A stretch of DNA of 64,000 bases, from NCBI GenBank assembly GCA_963678855.1, contig OY787448.1:1240001-1304000 (forward strand), in the 5' to 3' direction. Under the pieces are notes generated by a model. The model was not told where the DNA came from and did not search any database. It saw only the letters and a list, made by a program, of their open reading frames with translations. Origin of the DNA: F22 sp963678855 (GTDB taxonomy: Bacteria > Bacteroidota > Bacteroidia > Bacteroidales > Bacteroidaceae). Below, one piece after another: positions 24,192 to 31,656 of this stretch (positions within the stretch are counted from its first letter, which is position 1; each line of letters begins with the position of its first letter). Position numbers and translations under genes: made by a program.

Positions 24192-24781
24192 TCAGAAAGT
24201 AAGTGCCACATATGCACCTACACAGCCCTGCCCAAGCACAGGCGATAACACAAACTCCTTTTCTGGGGGCAAATTCAAAAGCCGTCGCCAGAACAGCAAA
24301 GTGAGACACGCCAGTTCTACGCTAGCGATACCTATCCCAGCCCCCACCAAAGTATCTGTAAAATAATGCTTATCATGCACGATTCGCATCGATGCAGCTA
24401 CCGTCGCTATAGAATATCCCGCAATAGGTATCTATATACTGTGTTGCTTGTACTCCTTACACAAAAGATGCGCCCCCGTAAATGCCACCCACTATGGAAA
24501 GACGGGACAAAAGTGTGACTAGTCCCATCAGGACGTGTACGGTGCACACTATATTTTAAACCATATACAACCGAGCCCATAATGGCACCCGATGTACCCG
24601 CCAATACCACTCGCTCTTGAAAGGAGTGCTTGGCAGAGACACCTACAGCATCCAAGGCAAAGACACTAGCCATAGGCAGACAAGCGGTAGCATCATCAGT
24701 AAGTTGGGCATGCATATCTGCTGCACCAATCAGTATGGACAACAAGCAAAGAAGATAATATCTATATTGATTTAATATCAT
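24192..24781 (-). pseudogene. PAP2 family phosphatase, decayed tandem paralogue
   Basis: The 5' frame encodes a signal peptide and ...DAVGVSAKHSFQERVVLAGTSGAIMGSVVYGLKYSVHRTRPDG, closely matching the intact neighbour. At the catalytic second motif (PSGH in the neighbour) the text is garbled (PSFHSGW) and the frame shifts. The next frame reads AFTGAHLLCKEYKQHSI, a TAG where the neighbour has Trp, then IPIAGYSIATVAASMRIV and HDKHYFTDT to the end ...GAYVALTF. So a lost catalytic motif, at least one frameshift and one nonsense codon are visible. The long N-terminal segment of the intact copy is also missing here. Confidence 0.85.
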
Positions 24782-24956
24782 GGAAGTTCGTATTAAAATG
24801 CAAAACTAATTCCAGCCCTTATACTAGAAAACGACTGGACAGGCACAAGATATATAAAAGAAATAACCTAGAGTCGTTTCAATCAAGAAAGATGTCCATA
24901 TAGTAGGTAAAAAGCTTTTTATCACCCTAAATGTCACACACACGTAATAAATATCG

Positions 24957-24964
24957 TATCTTTG
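24957..24964 (+). promoter_or_regulatory. -7 element TATCTTTG of panE
   Basis: TATCTTTG matches TAnnTTTG and lies 39 bases before the panE ATG. No -33 TTTG at the expected distance. Confidence 0.6.
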
Positions 24965-25003
24965 TAAACATAGTATCATAGCAATATCACTAACCAAGTC
25001 ATT

Positions 25004-25921
25004 ATGAAAAGATTGAAATACGTTATAGCAGGAGCAGGAGGTGTAGGTGGTAGCATAGCAGCTATGCTCCATTTAGCAGGTGAAGATGTGACCTGTATCG
25101 CACGCGGTAGCCATCTTGAAGCCCTCCAAAAAGAGGGACTACATTACCACTCAGACCTCAAAGGAGAACACGTGCTCCCTATCCCTGCTGTATCAGCAGA
25201 TGACTATCATGACAAAGCTGATGTGATTTTTGTATGCGTTAAAGGTTACAGCATCTCATCTATCTTAGATATGATAGCTCGTGCTAGTCACGCCCATACA
25301 CTAGTCATTCCTATTTTGAATGTATATGGCACAGGTCCTAAGATTGCAAAACTTTTACCTGATGACATTGATGTACTCGACGGATGCATCTATATTGTCG
25401 GCTACAAAAGCGCCCCTGGGCACATCACTCAAATGGGTAAGATTTTCCGTATTGTTTATGGTACGCGAGAATCTAATTCTGCACTAGAGCAAAAGATGCA
25501 AGAAGTCGGTGAAGTGCTAAGACATAGCGGCATCAAAGTAGACATATCCGATGATATCAATAGAGATACTTTTGTCAAATGGTCTTATATTTCCGCCATG
25601 GCTGTGACAGGCATGTACCATAACTGTACGATGAGGGGAGTGCAAGAAGACCCAGAAATTCGTAAGACTTTCATTGGGTTAAGCGAAGAGAGTTATGCGC
25701 TAGGCCTGAAGCTTGGCATTGTGTTTAAAGAGAACCAAGTAGACTACAACCTGCATATAGTAGATATACTAGACCCTGACTCAACGGCATCTATGCAAAA
25801 AGACATGGAGGCTGGTAGAGAGACAGAGATACAAGGACAGCTCTTCGATGTCATAGCCCTTGCGGAAGAGCACGGGGTAGACATCCCGACGTATAAGAAG
25901 GTAGCCAAGAAGTTTCAGTAA
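25004..25921 (+). CDS. panE: 2-dehydropantoate 2-reductase (ketopantoate reductase)
   Basis: Reduces ketopantoate to pantoate with NADPH, a step of pantothenate and coenzyme A synthesis. The 305-residue protein has an N-terminal Rossmann fold with GAGGVGGSIAAML (9-21) and a helical C-terminal domain with RDTFVKWSYISAM, where the lysine is the expected catalytic residue. Length is normal for the family (about 300). It stands alone; the genes around it are unrelated. Members of the family can also act on other 2-oxo acids, so the pathway role is inferred. Confidence 0.88.
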   Translation: MKRLKYVIAGAGGVGGSIAAMLHLAGEDVTCIARGSHLEALQKEGLHYHSDLKGEHVLPIPAVSADDYHDKADVIFVCVKGYSISSILDMIARASHAHTLVIPILNVYGTGPKIAKLLPDDIDVLDGCIYIVGYKSAPGHITQMGKIFRIVYGTRESNSALEQKMQEVGEVLRHSGIKVDISDDINRDTFVKWSYISAMAVTGMYHNCTMRGVQEDPEIRKTFIGLSEESYALGLKLGIVFKENQVDYNLHIVDILDPDSTASMQKDMEAGRETEIQGQLFDVIALAEEHGVDIPTYKKVAKKFQ

Positions 25922-25997
25922 GCCTGAATTTGTTTTCTTATACTCCAATAATATTGCCATAAGGCGCAAAGTGTATTTTCTAAGGCTTGTGCGCCTC

Positions 25998-26084
25998 GAT
26001 GCAAACGTTTGGCGCAATTGATGGAAACGTTTCCATCAATTGATGCGAACGTTCGCATCAAAGATCTCCTTCTATTGCGCCAAA
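25998..26084. repeat. Nested palindrome array upstream of the 492-residue membrane protein
   Basis: Three 18-bp units separated by AATT: GATGCAAACGTTTGGCGC (25998-26015), GATGGAAACGTTTCCATC (26020-26037) and GATGCGAACGTTCGCATC (26042-26059). Each centres on AACGTT and the centres are exactly 22 bp apart. Unit 2 extends to a perfect 28-bp palindrome (26015-26042) and unit 3 to a perfect 22-bp palindrome (26040-26061). An outer inverted repeat TTTGGCGCAAT/ATTGCGCCAAA (26008-26018 and 26074-26084) encloses them. The core resembles operators of the LacI/PurR family. Confidence 0.85.
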
Positions 26085-26128
26085 AGATTGAACCTACTCG
26101 CCACTTATTCGAGCCTTAAAGACAATCA

Positions 26129-26160
26129 TTTGGTCGTCTGCAGCAATATTTGTATCTTTG
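26129..26160 (+). promoter_or_regulatory. Consensus promoter of the 492-residue membrane protein gene
   Basis: TTTG (26129-26132), a 20-base spacer and TATCTTTG (26153-26160) match both promoter boxes. The ATG is 28 bases further; the palindrome array ends 44 bases upstream of the -33 box. Confidence 0.75.
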
Positions 26161-26188
26161 TATACACACCCTACCTTAAACAGACACT

Positions 26189-27667
26189 ATGATAGACGTT
26201 GCAACGAAGATACATGACCAGTACTCTGTCGAGTTTAAAGTGAGCTACCGTCCCGATAGTCCACAGAGGAAGCATGAGTTCTCCTTACAAAGCTGGTACT
26301 TTATTCCCAACAGCTTAGATATCAATGCGGCCAACTATGGGCCTGCTCAGTTTTATAGAGATGTCAAGTCCAATGTGCGACTAGCCATCCCTGTGACTAC
26401 CCTTAAGCAACTGACTGTTTCTGAAGCCAATCCTTATCAAAAGCTACGCACACATATAGCAAACTATCTCTCACAACCCTCAAAAGATCATCTTGACAAA
26501 GTCGAGTATCACAGCAAGATGCTTGTGGCTATTACGAAGAGTGCATTAAGAGATACAGTTAAACAACTACAAGATAGCACAACGATGCCAAACATAATCG
26601 AGAAGACCATTCTTAACTATGTCGAAGACGTGCCTATTATGAGACGCAATATCCGGGAGATTTTGACTGCATCAACAGAGAATGCAGCCTATATCACAGC
26701 TTTTGACACGCTAGGAGAGAAAAACCCACTACGGCTAGTTGATGAATACCTCAGCAAAGTATTGGAGATATACACGTTGCGTGTCATTAAAGTAGCCCAT
26801 ACACATGGGGTCTCTGAGAAAGAAGTATTGGCCATCTTAGTGCATGAAAAAAAATACGCAGAGCTTCGCGCCTTTGACTATGCCCAACCAGATAGCCCTG
26901 AAGCAAACCAAGACCTTGTGTCTCGGTATAGCTTGCTCAAGAAATATGTAGAGAAGATTCTGTATATCCGTCTTCAGAAGAAGGAAGATGGATATGCCAT
27001 TAGTCAGGTGTTCTTTAGTATAGCTGCGGGAATTGCCATGATATTTGCTACGGTCATTGCCTTTGCGATAGCTGGGCGCTATGGCAGTGCCTCTGTTCCT
27101 TTATTCTTTGCACTAGTTATCAGTTACATGCTCAAAGACCGCATCAAGGAACTGATGCGTTATTACTTTGCAGGTAAGATACATAAGCATTTCTACGACT
27201 TTAAAGCCAAGATTCATATTGGTACCAAGCGCATAGGGTCTATACGCGAGGGCATGCTTTTCGTGAAAGACAAGCATCTACCGAAGAATATCTTAGCCAT
27301 GCGCAATCGTTCGGGACTACTGGAAATGGAGAATGCCATAAACGATGAAAAGATTATTGCTTACCGTACGCGTGTCAAGCTTCACAACAGGAGCTTCGAA
27401 CAGCTACATTCGTATCAGAAAGCAGGGATACACGATATCTTCAGATTGCATCTACATCGCTTCACTCACAAGATGGACAATCCTGAAGTCAGCTTGAACA
27501 CCCTTGATAAAAACAACCAGATAGTTTCCCTTAAAGCACAAAGAAGATACGCAATACATGTGATTATGCGTCTACAATATAATAAGGAGATACACTATAA
27601 ACATCTTGTTTTGGTTATGACAAGGAAGGGTATAGTGGGGATTCAAGAAGAAAACAGCGAGTCTTAA
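26189..27667 (+). CDS. Membrane protein of unknown function, 492 residues
   Basis: I do not recognise the family. The first 265 residues are soluble, mixed in character at the start (VEFKVSYRPDSPQRKHEFSLQSWYFIP) and mainly helical later; two membrane segments follow (about 271-295 and 300-314), joined by a short loop, then a C-terminal cytoplasmic part with many basic residues and beta-rich stretches. There is no signal peptide, so both large parts are likely cytoplasmic. The protein is preceded by a consensus promoter and the nested palindromes, and ends two bases before the converging HTCS-like gene. Codon use looks like its neighbours, with no sign of recent transfer. Confidence 0.75.
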   Translation: MIDVATKIHDQYSVEFKVSYRPDSPQRKHEFSLQSWYFIPNSLDINAANYGPAQFYRDVKSNVRLAIPVTTLKQLTVSEANPYQKLRTHIANYLSQPSKDHLDKVEYHSKMLVAITKSALRDTVKQLQDSTTMPNIIEKTILNYVEDVPIMRRNIREILTASTENAAYITAFDTLGEKNPLRLVDEYLSKVLEIYTLRVIKVAHTHGVSEKEVLAILVHEKKYAELRAFDYAQPDSPEANQDLVSRYSLLKKYVEKILYIRLQKKEDGYAISQVFFSIAAGIAMIFATVIAFAIAGRYGSASVPLFFALVISYMLKDRIKELMRYYFAGKIHKHFYDFKAKIHIGTKRIGSIREGMLFVKDKHLPKNILAMRNRSGLLEMENAINDEKIIAYRTRVKLHNRSFEQLHSYQKAGIHDIFRLHLHRFTHKMDNPEVSLNTLDKNNQIVSLKAQRRYAIHVIMRLQYNKEIHYKHLVLVMTRKGIVGIQEENSES

Positions 27668-27669
27668 AC

Positions 27670-30600
27670 CTATAGATTCTCTTTCTTCTTGTCCCACTCA
27701 TCTTGTCTATACATAGTCGGCGTCATGCCGTAGGCCGTAGAAAATGCCTTATAGAAACTAGCCTTATTGGCATAACCGGTACGGTGCATAATCTCAGCGA
27801 TAGACAACTTAGTCGTTACGAGCAAAGTACTTACTTCTTTCATACGAACTTCTCGAATAAGCGTATTGGGAGTCTTATCCATAAGTAGCTTCACTTTGCG
27901 GTAAAATTGTCGGGAACTCATGCTCATCTCTTCACTAAGCGCATCGACAGAAAAAGCCGTATCTTCAAGATTATTTTGGATAGCTTGGTGCATTTTCTCA
28001 ATAAACTGTTGGTCTTCGTCATGCATCACCGTACCTGTATATTCAATAAATGGATTGGCAGGTGCTTGATAGAACGCACGCTTATCTGCTTCTTGCGACA
28101 AGCGGTTGCTAGCCAAGTGTAACAGGTAGTTGACCTCAAAAGGCTTCATTACAAAAGTGTTGACCTTGAGATCCAAGAATGGTAGACGAGATTCTTGACT
28201 ACGCTGGCTACTGATTAAAATTATTGGTATCAAGCGAGTACGCTGATGAGTCTTAATCTCCTTAATCAAGGATAATAACTCCTCCTGATGACCATCAATA
28301 TCAAGAATGACCATAGCTATATTATCTTGCAATAAAACTTTTGGTGCCAACTGTGTTTCTTCGTAAGCAAAGACATTGTATTGGATAGAAAAAGCATCAC
28401 GAAGTAACCAATGCAAATCGACATTGGGTTCATAGATGGCAATATTCAATCGGCTAGAGTCAATGGCATAAGAAGCCTCATCGTGAGCATCAGTCTGCGC
28501 TTTACGTGCATCGCGTATGGCTTGGCGACTTTGCTCACTAAATGCCTGCTGCTCTTTCATATCCCCTACTTCAACATTTTGGTTTTGGAAGTCTACCAAG
28601 CGTTCCACAAGTCCGTGCAATCTCTGAGCATTGTACTTGATGCTCTTAAGCTGATCCATAAACACATGAGCATTGGGCCTATTCATCACCGTATCGCAAG
28701 GGCCTTCTATCATCATCAATGGATGAATCAGATCTTTACTCAGTGTAGAGAAGAGCTGTATCTTCTCTTGGTAAAATTGCTTTTGATGCTGGTTCATGGT
28801 CTTGGCACGATACTCACTCTTCCTCAAGCGTGTCCATCGTGTCAATACAATCACCACAATAAGTATGATTATAACCAATAGTATGCTCCACACAATGAGA
28901 GCCCAAGTCTGTGCATACCATGCTTGTGCGATAGATACATCCATCGTATCAATCACGATCATTTCATTGGTCGTATGGTCAAGCACGCGCACTTCCAATC
29001 GATACTTGCCACTAGGCACATTGGTATAACGAATGAGTGGTGTACTTTCAAAAGGACTCCACCTATCACTCAACCCGACTAATCGGTAACTGTAGCTGTA
29101 GTTTTGTCCAGTTTTAAAATCAATGGCCGCACAGGAAAGTGAAAAGAAATGTTCATTAGAATGCAAGCGCAGTGCTTTGTCTCTACCATCTACATGCAAA
29201 CGAGAACCTATAGGAGTGCGCACGCCCGATACAGTAAGATCGTTGAACACCATCCGTGGGTGAACAAAATGTTTTTGTACTGTATGTCTTTGTACACTCA
29301 CCAAACCACGGATCCCGCCGAAGTATAAGTTGCCCGCATCATCCCTACAAGCTGTATTGTCACTAAACTCAGTGAGTGGAAGATTGGAATAAGTCTCTAG
29401 TCTATGTTCTGCTGGTGTAAAATGCACCAATCCTCTATTGGTACTAATCCACATATCTCCTTCATCCTGTCCGAGTATCATATGAATAGTTGCATTGGGC
29501 AAGCCATCATGCGTGCCATAATAGGTCATCTTGTCAAGGATAGGCTGATTATTATCTTGATTTACAAGACCAGACAATAAGCCTAAAGCACTTCCCATGT
29601 ACAATCTTTGATTATCACTAGAGATACAAAACAAATCATCACGACCTACTAGACTGTCGGTCGGTGCAAATGACTGACGAGCATATTCCCTTCTTCCCGT
29701 ATGCATACGAAATAAGCCGTGACCTCTATTGGCAAAACAAATAGTGCTATCGCTATCTGCATGGAGCGCAAAGAAAAAGTTATCTTTCATATCACCTTTC
29801 TTATAGGTATAGTAAGTCGCCCCTATAGCAACAGGTATATTGTTTTGCCATCGTAATTGTACATGGACCATCCCTTGCCCTACAGAAGCAAGCCATAAGT
29901 TGTCATTGTCTTGTTGTATTAGATCATGGATATACAGAGGTACTTGTATAACACCATGCCCTTTCAATGCATGGATGCGCCTCTTTGCATCCATATAATA
30001 CAAACCAGACTCGCTACCAATCCAAAAGGAAGAAACATTATGAGGTTTTATACAATAGATACGTTCATCGGTAAGGGCACTATTCTCGGACGTATACTGT
30101 ATACTAGCTCTCCATGATTGATCCTGTATATCTGCTTGGTTGATATACAACAAACCATTCCCTTTGGTTCCAACCCACATCTCATTATCTCGTGGGGCAT
30201 ACAAAGCACGCACTGGGCTTTTGACTTCAATGCCAGACGGATTATACAGGCGATGATATTGCATAGAAAAAGTGCTATCGTAGTACCCCCACACACCTTC
30301 TCCATCCGATGCTATCCACAATATATGTTGGTGCATATCGGTCAAAAACTGAAAGATAGGCACATCGACTAATACATGCCAATCTTTATCATAAACATAA
30401 GCTCCACGAGTGCCAAAAGCGCAGTACACTTTATTATATAATACGCGGACATCACTTACATCTTGAGGAGTCATACCCAATTCGCTAGGCACTTCAGCTA
30501 ATAAACTTGGCGCACCTATTTGCACACTGCGCAAAGCACGGCTTTCTATTGTTCCTCGCACATTGACGGTATAAAGGCGAGAATTGTCATAATGCGCATA

Positions 30601-31290
30601 AACCACAGGCTCACCAAGGTGTAAAGTATCTAACTTGTGGACATGGATACCGCCCGCAAAAACACTGATTTCATATCTATACACTTGCCCATCACTTGCC
30701 ACGAAATGACAAATGTTATTGTGGTAGAAAGTAGAGATAATAGCAGATGCTGGCAAACTTGGCAGGTCTAGAGTATGGAAGTCCTTTTGTAAAGTGGACT
30801 GATTTAAGGCAAGGGCTTTTACTTGATAATCGGGTGTTAAGATAAGTAGTGCCGTACCTGGCACAGCAAGAAGAGGTAACTTTCCACCTAAACTGGGGAT
30901 GTGCCGAATATCTCCTGTTGCTGTGTTGTACAGTTCTAAGCTGCTGTTTGTCTGCACACATAATAGATTCCGACCGACAGGTGTGATACGCTCTATAATA
31001 TTACCAATAAATTTATCTTGATAGAGAAACTCATCGTGATGTATCAGACGGTGTCCATCGAATCGGTGCAAACCATCGCATGTACCAATCCACAGATACT
31101 GATTGGTATCAATAGCAAGCGCAGTCACACTACTACTCATCAATCCATCGCGGCTGGTGAGATGAATGGGACTTACTGCATGTAAGGGCTGTCTAGAAAA
31201 AAAGACTGAAAACAGACAAACAAAGAGGATATATGTCCAGTGTTTGGTACAGCGCACACGGCTTGTTTTTGTAAAAAAATATGCCAACAT
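27670..31290 (-). CDS. HTCS-like membrane regulator lacking the histidine-kinase ATPase domain
   Basis: A 1206-residue protein with the order of a Bacteroidota hybrid two-component system: signal/anchor (about 18-38), two-component-regulator propeller repeats (to about 700), a Y_Y_Y domain (about 725-790), a membrane helix (about 797-822), a dimerisation-helix region, a receiver (about 943-1060) and a C-terminal AraC helix-turn-helix (about 1095-1200). Two parts are missing. The usual SHE.RTPL motif reads SKDLIHPL, with Lys852 in place of the phosphoacceptor His. The dimerisation helices (about 845-910) run into the receiver after a short linker, leaving no room for the ATPase domain; no N or G box is seen. 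The receiver keeps Asp997 and the MKPF lysine. It is divergent from the mannan PUL and probably controls it. Confidence 0.85.
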   Translation of the reverse strand: MLAYFFTKTSRVRCTKHWTYILFVCLFSVFFSRQPLHAVSPIHLTSRDGLMSSSVTALAIDTNQYLWIGTCDGLHRFDGHRLIHHDEFLYQDKFIGNIIERITPVGRNLLCVQTNSSLELYNTATGDIRHIPSLGGKLPLLAVPGTALLILTPDYQVKALALNQSTLQKDFHTLDLPSLPASAIISTFYHNNICHFVASDGQVYRYEISVFAGGIHVHKLDTLHLGEPVVYAHYDNSRLYTVNVRGTIESRALRSVQIGAPSLLAEVPSELGMTPQDVSDVRVLYNKVYCAFGTRGAYVYDKDWHVLVDVPIFQFLTDMHQHILWIASDGEGVWGYYDSTFSMQYHRLYNPSGIEVKSPVRALYAPRDNEMWVGTKGNGLLYINQADIQDQSWRASIQYTSENSALTDERIYCIKPHNVSSFWIGSESGLYYMDAKRRIHALKGHGVIQVPLYIHDLIQQDNDNLWLASVGQGMVHVQLRWQNNIPVAIGATYYTYKKGDMKDNFFFALHADSDSTICFANRGHGLFRMHTGRREYARQSFAPTDSLVGRDDLFCISSDNQRLYMGSALGLLSGLVNQDNNQPILDKMTYYGTHDGLPNATIHMILGQDEGDMWISTNRGLVHFTPAEHRLETYSNLPLTEFSDNTACRDDAGNLYFGGIRGLVSVQRHTVQKHFVHPRMVFNDLTVSGVRTPIGSRLHVDGRDKALRLHSNEHFFSLSCAAIDFKTGQNYSYSYRLVGLSDRWSPFESTPLIRYTNVPSGKYRLEVRVLDHTTNEMIVIDTMDVSIAQAWYAQTWALIVWSILLVIIILIVVIVLTRWTRLRKSEYRAKTMNQHQKQFYQEKIQLFSTLSKDLIHPLMMIEGPCDTVMNRPNAHVFMDQLKSIKYNAQRLHGLVERLVDFQNQNVEVGDMKEQQAFSEQSRQAIRDARKAQTDAHDEASYAIDSSRLNIAIYEPNVDLHWLLRDAFSIQYNVFAYEETQLAPKVLLQDNIAMVILDIDGHQEELLSLIKEIKTHQRTRLIPIILISSQRSQESRLPFLDLKVNTFVMKPFEVNYLLHLASNRLSQEADKRAFYQAPANPFIEYTGTVMHDEDQQFIEKMHQAIQNNLEDTAFSVDALSEEMSMSSRQFYRKVKLLMDKTPNTLIREVRMKEVSTLLVTTKLSIAEIMHRTGYANKASFYKAFSTAYGMTPTMYRQDEWDKKKENL

Positions 31291-31467
31291 AAGCTAGTCT
31301 GGTATTAGAAAAGACAAAGGTATAATGGTTATAAGGTTCAGTTGTATTATAGAGAACAAACATAAGACTTTTTGGCACATAACACAAATTATTGTAGCTA
31401 AAGGCTGTCAAAAAGTTTACTTTTAAGACAAATAAAACAAGCTGACTGTCAGACAATCAGTCATTAT

Positions 31468-31524
31468 AGTACATATTCCTGCCAAATAAGTACACATAAT
31501 AACCTCGACAGGTATTTCAGTACA
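31468..31524 (+). promoter_or_regulatory. Three AGTACA boxes upstream of the mannan PUL
   Basis: AGTACA occurs at 31468, 31489 and 31519 (spacing 21 and 30 bp). TGCCAAA (31480-31486) and TTTGGCA (31527-31533) form an inverted pair around the last two boxes, and TGACTG/CAGTCA lies just upstream near 31443-31463. Directly repeated boxes about two helical turns apart are usual for AraC-type regulators. The rest of 31291-31614 shows no gene. Confidence 0.4.
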
Positions 31525-31566
31525 CTTTTGGCAAGAATTCGACACCTCTGGTTCAAAATGAGACTC

Positions 31567-31574
31567 TATTTTTG
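31567..31574 (+). promoter_or_regulatory. -7 element TATTTTTG of the mannan PUL
   Basis: TATTTTTG matches TAnnTTTG. There is no TTTG at the -33 distance, which fits a promoter that depends on an activator. Confidence 0.55.
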
Positions 31575-31656
31575 CAACATCTTCAAAGCAAATGCCGAGA
31601 GAGAAACCTTGTGAATGATTAACCTAACGTGTAAACTAAAGACTAACACCAAAAAG

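Noticed and set aside
25998..26061. parS-like centromere site
   Set aside because: The units do not match the TGTTTCACGTGAAACA-type parS consensus and no parAB genes are nearby.
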